A stretch of DNA of 11,171 nucleotides, from positions 1 to 11,171 of the forward strand of contig JBBDTC010000047.1 in assembly GCA_040904625.1 (NCBI GenBank), written 5' to 3'. Origin of the DNA: JACKNG01 sp040904625 (GTDB taxonomy: Bacteria > Pseudomonadota > Gammaproteobacteria > Ga0077536). Of this stretch, positions 1-7,451 are shown in pieces; the stretch's first letter is position 1, and every line of letters starts with the position of its first letter. Made by a program: the position numbers and the translations under genes. The notes beneath the pieces are model-generated. The model searched no databases and was not told the DNA's origin. It saw only the letters and a program-made list of their open reading frames with translations.

Positions 1-1
1 C

Positions 2-18
2 GAATAGTGGTTCTATTC
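2..18. repeat. Short inverted repeat, possible operator
   Basis: A six-base inverted repeat is present: GAATAG at 2-7 and CTATTC at 13-18, separated by TGGTT. The arms are perfect complements. It lies about 180 bases before mlaA, right at the window edge, so it may belong to a gene to the left. The size and spacing suit a dimeric repressor site, but no regulator can be named, and a chance palindrome of this size is possible. Confidence 0.3.
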
Positions 19-66
19 AACGGACGAGCAACGCCGCCAGACGGGATGGATCGGTGTTCCAAATGG

Positions 67-95
67 TTCAGTTATTTCACGGCGGGCCCTAAATA
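67..95 (+). promoter_or_regulatory. Weak candidate sigma-70 promoter for mlaA
   Basis: TTCAGT (67-72) and TAAATA (90-95) are separated by exactly 17 bases and lie about 100 bases before the mlaA start. Each hexamer matches the consensus at only about three of six positions. This is the best pair I could see in the upstream DNA, and it is a weak one. Bases 1-197 otherwise hold no gene I can support. Confidence 0.2.
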
Positions 96-197
96 CCACC
101 CGGGGATAGTGCGTCAGAACAACAACTGTGGCATCATCAGCCGCGCTGAACGAACCTCGACAAACCACTTTCCATCGACTCTGCGGAATCCATCAGT

Positions 198-956
198 ATG
201 CTAGGAAGTCGCTCCTGGTCGCCGGTGTTGGCGGCAGCCATCGTCTTGACCGTAATTGCCGGTTGCTCGTCGACCGCCACTACCGACAGTGGCGATCCGC
301 ACGAAGCGGTCAATCGCAAGTTCTACGCTTTCAACGACACGCTCGACAAGAACATACTCGAGCCGGTGGCGAAAACCTATGTGCGCGTGACGCCTGACCC
401 GGTGCGCGACAGCGTCACCAATTTCGTCGATAACGTCACTTACCTGAATACCATTGCCAACCAGCTGCTGCAGGGCAAGCTTGGCCGTTTCTTCCATGAT
501 TCGGGGCGTTTCGTCGTCAACAGCACCCTGGGCATCGGTGGTCTGTTCGATCCCGCCACGAGCATGGGTCTGAGCCAAAACAACGAGGACCTCGGTCAGA
601 CTTTCGGTGTCTGGGGTGCCAACGAAGGGGCCTATCTCACCCTGCCCCTGCTGGGACCGAGTTCCTACCGCGATTTCACTTCACCGGTCATGGGGATATT
701 GCTCAATCCGCTGACCTATCTCTCGGCGGTCGTCACCGTTCCCGTCGGCGTGGTTGCCGCGGTCAATACCCGCGCCAACCTCCTCGATGCCTCTCGCATC
801 CGCGATCAGGCGGCACTCGATCCCTATACTTTCGTTCGTGAAGCATGGCGCCAGCAGCGCGAATACGAAATCTACGACGGCAATCCGCCCGGCGACGGCT
901 TCGAGGAATTCATCGAAGGCGGCGACGGCGATGCCGCCATTCTGCGCGTCTACTGA
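198..956 (+). CDS. mlaA: MlaA (VacJ) outer-membrane lipoprotein of the Mla lipid transport pathway
   Basis: This 252-residue protein is close in length to E. coli MlaA (251). It starts with a lipoprotein signal peptide: a hydrophobic stretch at residues 10-21 and a lipobox IAGC with the lipidated cysteine at Cys23. Serine at +2 fits sorting to the outer membrane. Family features follow in order: DPHEAVNRKFYAFND (33-47), NSTLGIGGLFDPAT (from 108) and FGVWGANEGAYLTLPLLGPSSYRD. In the known family, MlaA sits in the inner leaflet of the outer membrane, usually with a trimeric porin, and passes mislocalised phospholipids to periplasmic MlaC. The tail (from about residue 226) is acidic and glycine-rich and looks lineage-specific. 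Only a weak GGA (185-187) serves as a ribosome binding site. The mlaBCDEF genes are not in the window, which is common for mlaA. It converges on glcF with 39 bases between the stops. Confidence 0.95.
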   Translation: MLGSRSWSPVLAAAIVLTVIAGCSSTATTDSGDPHEAVNRKFYAFNDTLDKNILEPVAKTYVRVTPDPVRDSVTNFVDNVTYLNTIANQLLQGKLGRFFHDSGRFVVNSTLGIGGLFDPATSMGLSQNNEDLGQTFGVWGANEGAYLTLPLLGPSSYRDFTSPVMGILLNPLTYLSAVVTVPVGVVAAVNTRANLLDASRIRDQAALDPYTFVREAWRQQREYEIYDGNPPGDGFEEFIEGGDGDAAILRVY

Positions 957-995
957 CAGACACCCGCAGCCGCCCACCCGTTCATGAAGGCGACC

Positions 996-2201
996 TCACA
1001 CCCGTAGGCAGTCCGCAAGCAGCTCGAGCCAATGACGCACCGGTACCGGCGACGCCGGATCGAGATGCATCTGGCAACCGATGTTGGCCGTCGCAATCAC
1101 GGCTGGCCGCTGCTGCAGCAAATTGCCCAGCTTGCGGTCGCGCAGCGCTGTCGCGGCAGCGCCGTGCAACAGCGAATAGGTTCCGGCCGAACCGCAGCAC
1201 AGATGGGGCTCGGCCGTGACAGCGAGATCGAAGCCGGCGCTGGCGAGCATTTCCTCGATGCGTCCGGTCAGACGCTGCCCATGCTGCAAGGTACAAGGCG
1301 TCTGGACGGCGACAGGCCCGACGGCCGCGGTGTCGAAGCGGCCGCGCAACGCTTCGGCATCGACCAGTTCGACAGGATCACGCACCAGCGACTCGATGAC
1401 CCGGGCGCGCTCGGCGTAGACCGCGTCGTCGGCCAGCAGTCGTGCATAATCTTTCAGATGTACGCCGCACCCGGATGAGGTCGCCATGACCGCCGCTACG
1501 CCGGCTTCGACCATGGGCCACCAGGCGTCGATATTCAGCCGCGCCTGGCGACGGGCGTCCTCATCGTAGCCCAGGTGGTGCGCCAACGCCCCACAGCACG
1601 CGCTGCCTCGAACGGGCATCACATCGAAGCCGAGATGGCCGAGAACCTGTACGGCGGCCGCATCGATGGCCGGATTCAACACCGGCTGGACGCAGCCCTC
1701 GAGAATCAGCACACGCCGCGCAGCCAAAGCTTGTGGCGGCGGCTGTGTGGCCGTGATGCGGCGCCGGACCGGCACCAGTGCTGCCAGCCGGCGAGGCAGG
1801 AAAGGTTTGACGAGACGTCCGCTGGCGACCACTAGCGCGAAGCGGCGCCGGTAAGGCAACACCCGAGCGAGCAGCCAACGCAGCCCGCGCTCGTGCCACG
1901 GCGCGTCGCTGGCACGATAGACCGGCGGGCGCACGAGTTCGATCAAGCGCCCGTACTGGACGCCGGACGGACAGGTCGTCTCGCAGTTACGACACAACAG
2001 GCATTGATCGAGGTGTTGCCGAGTCTGCTCGCCGAATTGACCTCGCTCCAGCAGTCCCTTGATCAGATAGATACGACCACGCGGTCCTTCGAGTTCGTCT
2101 CCGGTGAGCTGATAGGTCGGGCAAGTCGCATTACAGAAGCCGCAGTGCACGCAGCTGCGCACGATGTTGGCCGCCTCCGCGGCATACGGTTCACCCACCA
2201 T
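996..2201 (-). CDS. glcF: Glycolate oxidase iron-sulfur subunit GlcF
   Basis: This is the iron-sulfur subunit of the membrane-associated glycolate oxidase, which oxidises glycolate to glyoxylate and passes electrons on. From the ATG at 2201 the protein has 401 residues (E. coli GlcF about 407). It carries two 4Fe-4S motifs, Cys17-x2-Cys20-x2-Cys23-x3-Cys27-Pro and Cys67-x2-Cys70-x2-Cys73-x3-Cys77-Pro. Two CCG (heterodisulfide-reductase-type) domains follow, with Cys170 and Cys202-Cys203-Gly in the first and Cys303 and Cys335-Cys336-Gly in the second. The reading frame stays open far upstream, but that part overlaps glcE and has no family similarity. The ATG is 29 bases after the glcE stop; a GTG at 2225 is an alternative. 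No clear Shine-Dalgarno sequence is visible. It is the last gene of the minus-strand cluster, and no terminator with a T-run was seen after it. Confidence 0.93.
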   Translation of the reverse strand: MVGEPYAAEAANIVRSCVHCGFCNATCPTYQLTGDELEGPRGRIYLIKGLLERGQFGEQTRQHLDQCLLCRNCETTCPSGVQYGRLIELVRPPVYRASDAPWHERGLRWLLARVLPYRRRFALVVASGRLVKPFLPRRLAALVPVRRRITATQPPPQALAARRVLILEGCVQPVLNPAIDAAAVQVLGHLGFDVMPVRGSACCGALAHHLGYDEDARRQARLNIDAWWPMVEAGVAAVMATSSGCGVHLKDYARLLADDAVYAERARVIESLVRDPVELVDAEALRGRFDTAAVGPVAVQTPCTLQHGQRLTGRIEEMLASAGFDLAVTAEPHLCCGSAGTYSLLHGAAATALRDRKLGNLLQQRPAVIATANIGCQMHLDPASPVPVRHWLELLADCLRV

Positions 2202-2230
2202 GGATTGACCGATTGGTGCTCGCACGCTGA

Positions 2231-3322
2231 TTACAACCAGCTGTAGAGGCGGCCGGGATTGAGGATCCCGACGGGATCGAAGGCGCGCTTCACGCGCTGC
2301 ATCAAGGCCTGCAAAGCGGGCGCCAGCTCGTCGAACACCTCCCCGCCGTCTGCACCGCCGCGAAACCGGCTCGCATGACCGCCCTGAGCCCGGCAGTACG
2401 CGCGCAGCGCATCGGCGTCCATCGCCGTCCCGGCCACCCAGCGCTGCGCACCGGCCCAATCCACCAGGATCACCGAATAATCCGGCGGATCCGGGGCCGC
2501 CGGCGGCAAGGCCAGGCGCCAGAGTCCGGTTTCCGCCCTCGGATCGAACAACGGGAAACGGTAATGCCGCAGGTCATGCCAGAAATCGTCCTCTGCCAGC
2601 GTGGCTGCACTGCCCAGTGCGCGGACGGCATCGTCGATTGCCAGACGGCTTCCGGACAGGCGCACCCTGAGCATCTGCCCATCGAATGCCATGGCAGTTA
2701 TCGGCCATGGGCGGCGGGATAGTTCGCGCATGCGTGTCGCCGCACCCGCAGCCGGCAGCACCCAGCATAAGGTCTGCTCGCATGGCCCTCGCGGGACCAC
2801 CCGCAAGGACACTTCCGTGACCACGCCGAGCACACCCAGGGCGCCGGCGATCAGGCGCGAGACGTCATAGCCCGCGACATTCTTCATCACCTGTCCGCCG
2901 AAACGCAGCACTTCGCCGCGCCCGTTGATGATTTCGACGCCGAGGAGATGGTCGCGCACACTGCCGCGATAGGGCCGCCCGGGACCCGACAAGCCGCTCG
3001 AGACGACCCCGCCGATGGTCGAATTCGGCCCCATGACGGGGGGTTCGAATCCGAGTATCTGCCCGTGAGCCGCCAGCTCGGCCTCGATCTCGGCCACTGG
3101 TGTGCCCGCCCGCGCCGTAATCACCAGTTCGCTGGGTTCATAGGCAACGATACCGGTATGCTCGGCCACTTCGAGCCGTTCACCCGCACAGGTGCGGCCG
3201 TAAAACTGCTTGGTCCCTCCGCCGATGATGGACAGCGCCGTACCGCTGGCCGCCGCATCACGAACGCAGGCGGCGAGCCGGCTCGGCTTCGAAGCCTGCG
3301 TCGAAGGAGCAGCTGAACTCAC
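2231..3322 (-). CDS. glcE: Glycolate oxidase FAD-binding subunit GlcE
   Basis: This is the second flavin-binding subunit of glycolate oxidase, related to GlcD but shorter. With the GTG at 3322 it has 363 residues (E. coli GlcE about 350). Family landmarks are IIGGGTKQFYG (32-42), YEPSELVITARAGTP (61-75), the FAD-binding core PNSTIGGVVSSGLSGPGRPYRGSVRD (99-124), GGQVMKNVAGYDVSRL (142-157) and the closing FDPVGILNPGRLYSWL (348-363). An in-frame ATG at 3388 would add 22 residues and overlap the end of aroC by 56 bases. Those residues do not resemble the family, so I prefer the GTG, which leaves a 10-base gap after the aroC stop. No strong ribosome binding site is seen, so coupling to aroC translation is likely. 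GlcE alone is not the oxidase: it works with GlcD and GlcF, and GlcD is absent from this window. Confidence 0.91.
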   Translation of the reverse strand: MSSAAPSTQASKPSRLAACVRDAAASGTALSIIGGGTKQFYGRTCAGERLEVAEHTGIVAYEPSELVITARAGTPVAEIEAELAAHGQILGFEPPVMGPNSTIGGVVSSGLSGPGRPYRGSVRDHLLGVEIINGRGEVLRFGGQVMKNVAGYDVSRLIAGALGVLGVVTEVSLRVVPRGPCEQTLCWVLPAAGAATRMRELSRRPWPITAMAFDGQMLRVRLSGSRLAIDDAVRALGSAATLAEDDFWHDLRHYRFPLFDPRAETGLWRLALPPAAPDPPDYSVILVDWAGAQRWVAGTAMDADALRAYCRAQGGHASRFRGGADGGEVFDELAPALQALMQRVKRAFDPVGILNPGRLYSWL

Positions 3323-3332
3323 CGAGCGGTAC

Positions 3333-4439
3333 TCAGGCCCCGGCCAAATGACTGCCGAGTACAGGAGTGGCACTGGCCTGCGTGCCATTCTGGCCGCGCT
3401 GGCGCAGCATGTGATCGATCAACACCAGCGCGAGCATGGCTTCTGCAATCGGTACGGCGCGAATCCCCACGCAAGGATCGTGACGACCCAGCGTCGCGAT
3501 TTCCGTCGCCTGGCCGCTGCTGTCGACCGTGTCACCCGGGAGCCGTATGCTCGATGTCGGCTTGAGAGCGATGCTGACGCGCAAGTCCTGCCCGGTCGAG
3601 ATACCGCCCAGAACGCCACCCGCATGATTGCTGGCGAAGCCGCGAGGATACATCTCGTCGCGATGCTCCGTGCCTTTCTGCTCGACGACCGCGAAACCAT
3701 CGCCGATCTCTACGGCCTTGACTGCGTTGATACTCATCATGGCCTTGGCGATATCGGCATCGAGACGGTCGAACACCGGCTCACCCCAGCCGGGGGGCAT
3801 GCCGCTGGCCCGGATGTCGATTCGGGCGCCGATCGAATTACCCTCTTTGCGCAAGGCCACCATGTACGCCTCGAGTTCCGCCACCCGGCCGGGCTCGGCG
3901 CAGAAGAAGGGATTGTCGTCGATGGTCTCGGGGGCTTCACAGTTCAGGCGAATAGGGCCGAGTTGCGCGAGATGGGCGCGGATGGTGACACCACAGTTCG
4001 TGCTGAGGAACTTCCGCGCGATCGCGCCGGCCGCAACGCGCATACAGGTCTCACGCGCAGAGGCACGTCCACCGCCGCGATAATCGCGCAGGCCGTATTT
4101 CTGCACATAGGTGTAATCGGCGTGGCCGGGGCGAAACTTGTCCTTGATGGCGGCGTAATCACGCGATTTCTGATCGGTATTCTCGATCACGAGCCCAATC
4201 GGCGTGCCGGTGGTGACGCCATCCAGCAGTCCGGACATGATCCGGACGCGGTCGTCTTCGCGCCGCTGGGTCGTATGGCGTGACTGGCCCGGTTTGCGGC
4301 GATCGAGTTCGTGCTGCAGGTCGCTTTCGTCCAGTGCCAGACCGGGCGGACAGCCATCGACGATGCCGACATAGCCGGGGCCATGGCTCTCGCCCGCAGT
4401 CGTCAGCGTGAACAATAGGCCAAAAGTATTTCCAGACAT
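3333..4439 (-). CDS. aroC: Chorismate synthase AroC
   Basis: AroC makes chorismate from 5-enolpyruvylshikimate 3-phosphate by losing phosphate. This is the seventh step of the shikimate pathway, takes place in the cytoplasm and needs reduced FMN. The 368-residue length is typical. Signatures include GESHG (16-20), the basic stretch SRHTTQRREDDRVRIMSG (53-70), RPGHADYTY (103-111), RGGGRASARET (121-131) and RHDPCVGIRAVPIAEAM near the C terminus. The ATG at 4439 is fixed by alignment with the usual MSGNTFG start. No Shine-Dalgarno sequence precedes it. Instead a TAGAAT hexamer ends six bases before the ATG, which could mean a leaderless transcript. It lies 49 bases after prmB and ten before the GTG of glcE. 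Confidence 0.98.
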   Translation of the reverse strand: MSGNTFGLLFTLTTAGESHGPGYVGIVDGCPPGLALDESDLQHELDRRKPGQSRHTTQRREDDRVRIMSGLLDGVTTGTPIGLVIENTDQKSRDYAAIKDKFRPGHADYTYVQKYGLRDYRGGGRASARETCMRVAAGAIARKFLSTNCGVTIRAHLAQLGPIRLNCEAPETIDDNPFFCAEPGRVAELEAYMVALRKEGNSIGARIDIRASGMPPGWGEPVFDRLDADIAKAMMSINAVKAVEIGDGFAVVEQKGTEHRDEMYPRGFASNHAGGVLGGISTGQDLRVSIALKPTSSIRLPGDTVDSSGQATEIATLGRHDPCVGIRAVPIAEAMLALVLIDHMLRQRGQNGTQASATPVLGSHLAGA

Positions 4440-4445
4440 CGGGCT

Positions 4446-4453
4446 ATTCTATA
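4446..4453 (-). promoter_or_regulatory. Possible -10 element immediately before aroC
   Basis: Read on the minus strand, 4453-4446 is TATAGAAT. It contains TAGAAT, which matches the -10 consensus at five of six positions, and six bases separate it from the ATG of aroC. That is the spacing expected if transcription started at the start codon itself. No good -35 hexamer lies 16-18 bases upstream, so this remains tentative. Confidence 0.3.
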
Positions 4454-4487
4454 GCGGTATGGCATGCACCGACACGCGCGCGCATCG

Positions 4488-5363
4488 CTAAAGTTCGTGC
4501 CGTTCGAGCACAAACACGCCCTCACCGCCCTGGGCGAACTCGAGCCAGGTGAACGGCAGATGTGGATAACGTGCGGCGACCTCGGGCCAGATTTCGCCGA
4601 CTTCGACGATCAACAACCCGTCCGGAGCGAGCCATCGGCCGGCCTCGGCAAGAATCCGCGCGACACAGGCCAAGCCCTCGTCGTCGGCCACAAGGGCTTC
4701 GCGCGGCTCGGCGAGGTACTCGGGAGGTAGCTTCGACCAGCTCGCCAGCGGGACATAGGGCGGATTGGAAATGATCAGATCGTAGGGCCCCCCGGCGGGC
4801 GGAAACAGATCGGCCTCATGCAGCCGCACTCGGCTTTCCAGACCATGCAGGGCGACATTGCGCGCGGCGACTTCGAGTGCCGGACGACTCAGATCCGTGG
4901 CGTCGACCGCGACGTCGTCAAATGCCAGCGCCAACGCCAGCGCGATACAACCGCTGCCCGTACCGATGTCGAGAACTCGCCGCAGTTGCCGCGCTCCCAA
5001 CCAGGGCTGGCAACGATCACGGATGAGTTCAGCGAGCGGCGAACGCGGGACGAGCACGCGTTGGTCGACCAGGAACTCATGACCGGCAAACCACATCCGC
5101 CCAGTCAGATAGGCGGCCGGCTGCCGCGAGCTGATACGGGCGTCGACCAGGCGCGCCACCGCTTCCAGCTGCGCCGGCGCGAGGCCTTCATGCATGTCGG
5201 CATCGTCGACGCTGTAGGGCCAACCCAAGGCGTGCAGGACGAGAAACAGTGCCTCGTCCTCGGCGTTGTCGGTGCCGTGGCCGAAATACAGCCCGGTCGC
5301 CACGAAGCGCGCGGCAGTCTCGCGGACGAGATCCGCGGCCGAACGCTTGCTCGCGGCGGTCAG
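4488..5363 (-). CDS. prmB: 50S ribosomal protein uL3 glutamine methyltransferase PrmB
   Basis: PrmB uses S-adenosylmethionine to methylate a glutamine of ribosomal protein uL3 during assembly of the large subunit. Numbered from the CTG at 5363, the protein has 291 residues (E. coli about 310). Landmarks are YFGHGTDN (26-33), AYLTGRMWFAGHEF (84-97), RVLVPRSPLAELI (102-114), the SAM-binding motif VLDIGTGSGCIAL (130-142) and the catalytic NPPY (200-203). The start is uncertain. Similarity to the family begins around residue 11, yet no in-frame ATG, GTG or TTG is seen close upstream. The CTG overlaps the htpG stop as CTGA, which suits coupled translation. A GTG at 5303 would give 271 residues and cut into the conserved N-terminal helix. 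The ATG at 5642 lies deep inside htpG and is unlikely. The family call is firm; the start is not. Confidence 0.92.
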   Translation of the reverse strand: MTAASKRSAADLVRETAARFVATGLYFGHGTDNAEDEALFLVLHALGWPYSVDDADMHEGLAPAQLEAVARLVDARISSRQPAAYLTGRMWFAGHEFLVDQRVLVPRSPLAELIRDRCQPWLGARQLRRVLDIGTGSGCIALALALAFDDVAVDATDLSRPALEVAARNVALHGLESRVRLHEADLFPPAGGPYDLIISNPPYVPLASWSKLPPEYLAEPREALVADDEGLACVARILAEAGRWLAPDGLLIVEVGEIWPEVAARYPHLPFTWLEFAQGGEGVFVLERHEL

Positions 5364-7228
5364 CTGCCCGACCCGGCCAGTTCGAGCACGACTTCGTTCA
5401 TGCGCCGGACGAAGCCCGCCGGGTCTTCCAGCTTGCCGCCCTCGGCGAGTATGGACTGCTCGAACAACAGTGCCGCCCAGGTCTCGAAACGACCCTGATC
5501 CTCGATGCCGGCCAGCTCGCGCAGCATCGGGTGCTCGAGATTGAGTTCCAGGATGCGCCGGCTCTGGGGGACTTCCTGACCGGCAGCCTTGAGCAGACGT
5601 TCGAGGTTGGCGCTCATTTGATCGCCGCCAGAGACGAGGCAAGCGGGAGATGTCGTCAGGCGACGGCTGGCGCGAACGTCCTCGACCTGCGACGCGAGTG
5701 CCTCCTTGATCCGACCGAGAACGCCTTCCGGTGCCGCTTCAGGTGCATCTTCCGGGCGGTCGGGGGCCTCGGCATCGAGCTCGGCACTGACCACGGAACG
5801 CAGTGGCTTGCCTTCGAATTCCGTCAAATGGGTCACCACCCATTCATCCACGGGTTCGTGCAGCAGCAACACCTCGATGTCGCGCGCTCGGAAGCCTTCG
5901 AGGTGTGGACTGTTGCGTGCCGTGGCGAGGGTTTCTCCGGTGATGTAGTAGATGTCGTTCTGCGCTTCGCGCATACGCCCGACATAGTCGCTCAAGCTCA
6001 CCGTCGCGGTCGCATCGTCCACCTGTGTACTGTTGAATCGCAGCAGTTTCGCGATACGTTCGCGATTGTCGGCATCCTCGATGATGCCTTCCTTCAGGAC
6101 CCGGCCGAAAGCATCCCAGAAGCGGGCGTAATCTTCGCTGTCGGCCAGGGACTCCAGCAGTCCGAGTATCTTCTTCACCGAGGCGGCGCGGATGTTATCG
6201 ATAGCCTTGTTCTTCTGCAGGATCTCGCGCGACACGTTGAGCGGCAGATCATTGGTGTCGATAACGCCGCGCACGAAACGCAGATATCGGGGCAGCAGCT
6301 CCTCTGCGTCATCCATGATGAACACGCGCTGCACGTAGAGCTTCACGCCGTGCTTGGCCTCGCGATCCCACAGATCGAACGGCGCCCGCTCGGGAATGTA
6401 GAGCAGGGAGGTGTACTCGAACTTGCCTTCGACCTTGGTGTGTACCCAGCTCAGCGGGTCACTGAAATCGTGCGCGACGTGTTTGTAGAATTCCCGATAC
6501 TCCTCGTCGCTCAGCTCGGCTTTCGGCCGCGTCCACAGGGCCGTGGCCTGATTGACGACTTCGTAGCCCTTCTCGTCGCCCTGGCGCGGCATGCGCACCG
6601 GAATAGAGATGTGATCAGAGTAATGCTTGCAGATCTCGCGCAAACGATGGTCGTTCGCGTACTCCTTGGCTTCGTCTTTCAGATGCAGGACGATTTCCGT
6701 GCCGCGCTTGCGGCGCGTGACCGTCTCGACAGTGTATTCCCCCTGGCCGTCCGATTCCCAACGGACACCCTCTTCGGCGCTGCAACCAGCTTTGCGGGTC
6801 GTCACCGTAACCCGATCGGCGACGATGAAAGCGGCGTAGAAGCCCACGCCGAACTGTCCGATCAGCTGCGAATCCTTTTGCGCATCACCACTGAGAGAAC
6901 CGAAAAACTCGCGGGTTCCGGATTTCGCAATCGTGCCGAGGTTGGCGATGACTTCGTCACGGCTCATACCGACGCCGTTGTCGCGCACGGTGATCGTACC
7001 CAGCTTCTCGCTGAAATCGACGTCGACCGCCAAATCCGTGTCGCCCTCGTAGAGGCTCTCGTCGGTCAAGGCGAGGAAGCGCAGCTTGTCCGCTGCGTCC
7101 GAAGCGTTCGAGATCAGCTCACGCAGGAAGATATCGCGATTGCTGTAAAGGGAATTGATCACGAGATCCAGCAGTTGCCGAACCTCCGATTCGAACCCGC
7201 GCTGTTCTTTGCTTGTCTGAGTCGTCAT
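5360..7228 (-). CDS. htpG: Molecular chaperone HtpG (bacterial Hsp90)
   Basis: HtpG is the cytoplasmic Hsp90 homologue, an ATP-driven dimeric chaperone that acts late in protein folding, often with DnaK. The 622-residue length is typical. The N-terminal GHKL ATPase domain shows ELISNASDAADKLR (37-50, with Glu37 and Asn41), DNGVGM (83-88), GTIAKSGT (98-105) and GQFGVGFY (124-131). The middle domain contains the conserved PLNVSREILQ loop with its ATP-contacting arginine. An alanine-, proline- and acid-rich stretch (DAEAPDRPEDAPEAAPEG) sits before the C-terminal dimerisation part. A good ribosome binding site, AAAGAGG, lies five bases before the ATG, and a sigma-32-like promoter lies about 50-75 bases upstream. 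It is the first gene of the minus-strand cluster and overlaps the proposed prmB start. Confidence 0.98.
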   Translation of the reverse strand: MTTQTSKEQRGFESEVRQLLDLVINSLYSNRDIFLRELISNASDAADKLRFLALTDESLYEGDTDLAVDVDFSEKLGTITVRDNGVGMSRDEVIANLGTIAKSGTREFFGSLSGDAQKDSQLIGQFGVGFYAAFIVADRVTVTTRKAGCSAEEGVRWESDGQGEYTVETVTRRKRGTEIVLHLKDEAKEYANDHRLREICKHYSDHISIPVRMPRQGDEKGYEVVNQATALWTRPKAELSDEEYREFYKHVAHDFSDPLSWVHTKVEGKFEYTSLLYIPERAPFDLWDREAKHGVKLYVQRVFIMDDAEELLPRYLRFVRGVIDTNDLPLNVSREILQKNKAIDNIRAASVKKILGLLESLADSEDYARFWDAFGRVLKEGIIEDADNRERIAKLLRFNSTQVDDATATVSLSDYVGRMREAQNDIYYITGETLATARNSPHLEGFRARDIEVLLLHEPVDEWVVTHLTEFEGKPLRSVVSAELDAEAPDRPEDAPEAAPEGVLGRIKEALASQVEDVRASRRLTTSPACLVSGGDQMSANLERLLKAAGQEVPQSRRILELNLEHPMLRELAGIEDQGRFETWAALLFEQSILAEGGKLEDPAGFVRRMNEVVLELAGSGS

Positions 7229-7233
7229 CGATG

Positions 7234-7240
7234 CCTCTTT
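7234..7240 (-). promoter_or_regulatory. Ribosome binding site of htpG
   Basis: Read on the minus strand this is AAAGAGG, five bases before the htpG ATG. It supports the chosen start and is the clearest Shine-Dalgarno sequence of the minus-strand cluster. Confidence 0.7.
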
Positions 7241-7275
7241 GCGAATTGCTGAACTTGGCGATGCAGGGCTGCAAG

Positions 7276-7302
7276 CTATGGGCGGCGTGTCTCGATTTCA
7301 AG
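7276..7302 (-). promoter_or_regulatory. Sigma-32-like heat-shock promoter of htpG
   Basis: On the minus strand, CTTGAAA (7302-7296) is followed by GCCCATAG (7283-7276). Counted from CTTGAA the spacer is 13 bases. The heat-shock consensus is CTTGAA, 13-15 bases, then CCCCATnT; the -35 part is perfect and the -10 part keeps CCCAT. The predicted start near 7269 gives a leader of about 40 bases before the htpG ATG. Heat-shock control of htpG is well known in related bacteria, which adds weight. Confidence 0.65.
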
Positions 7303-7405
7303 CCCGACGGCCTGCACCAGCGCGGCGCGAGGCCCAGATGCTCGACGAAAGCGCTACCCGTCCGCACGGCGCGCTACCATAGGGTGGCGCCGCAACGGCG
7401 GCAGG

Positions 7406-7436
7406 AACCCCGAACCTCAACCCCAAAACCTCAACC
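7406..7436. repeat. C-rich imperfect tandem repeat before mutS (G-rich on the other strand)
   Basis: A 13-14-base unit, AACCCCGAACCTC then AACCCCAAAACCTC, occurs twice and is followed by a partial third copy. AACCTCAACC appears exactly at 7413-7422 and 7427-7436. The plus strand is nearly free of G here. The minus strand has five runs of two to four G, so a two-layer G-quadruplex is conceivable. It lies 15 bases before the mutS start. Confidence 0.55.
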
Positions 7437-7451
7437 ATCGGGCAGCCATCA

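Noticed and set aside
7..204. A 65-codon frame before mlaA
   Set aside because: It has no recognisable motif and no ribosome binding site, and it ends just inside the mlaA start, so I treat this as upstream DNA.
957..995. A shared terminator between the converging mlaA and glcF
   Set aside because: The 39 bases contain only a short palindrome (TTCATGAA), with no GC stem followed by a T-run on either strand.
3041..3060. GGTTCGAATCC-like sequence resembling a tRNA T-arm
   Set aside because: It lies inside glcE coding sequence, and no acceptor stem or anticodon arm can be built around it. The similar GATTCGAACCC near 7190 is likewise inside htpG.
3210..4283. A 357-codon plus-strand frame over aroC
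   Set aside because: It is the antisense shadow of a well-supported aroC, with no recognisable motif.
5249..7252. A 667-codon open frame on the plus strand covering the whole of htpG
   Set aside because: It is antisense to a clear htpG with all Hsp90 motifs. Such long antisense frames are expected in GC-rich genes with biased third positions, and the peptide resembles no family I know.
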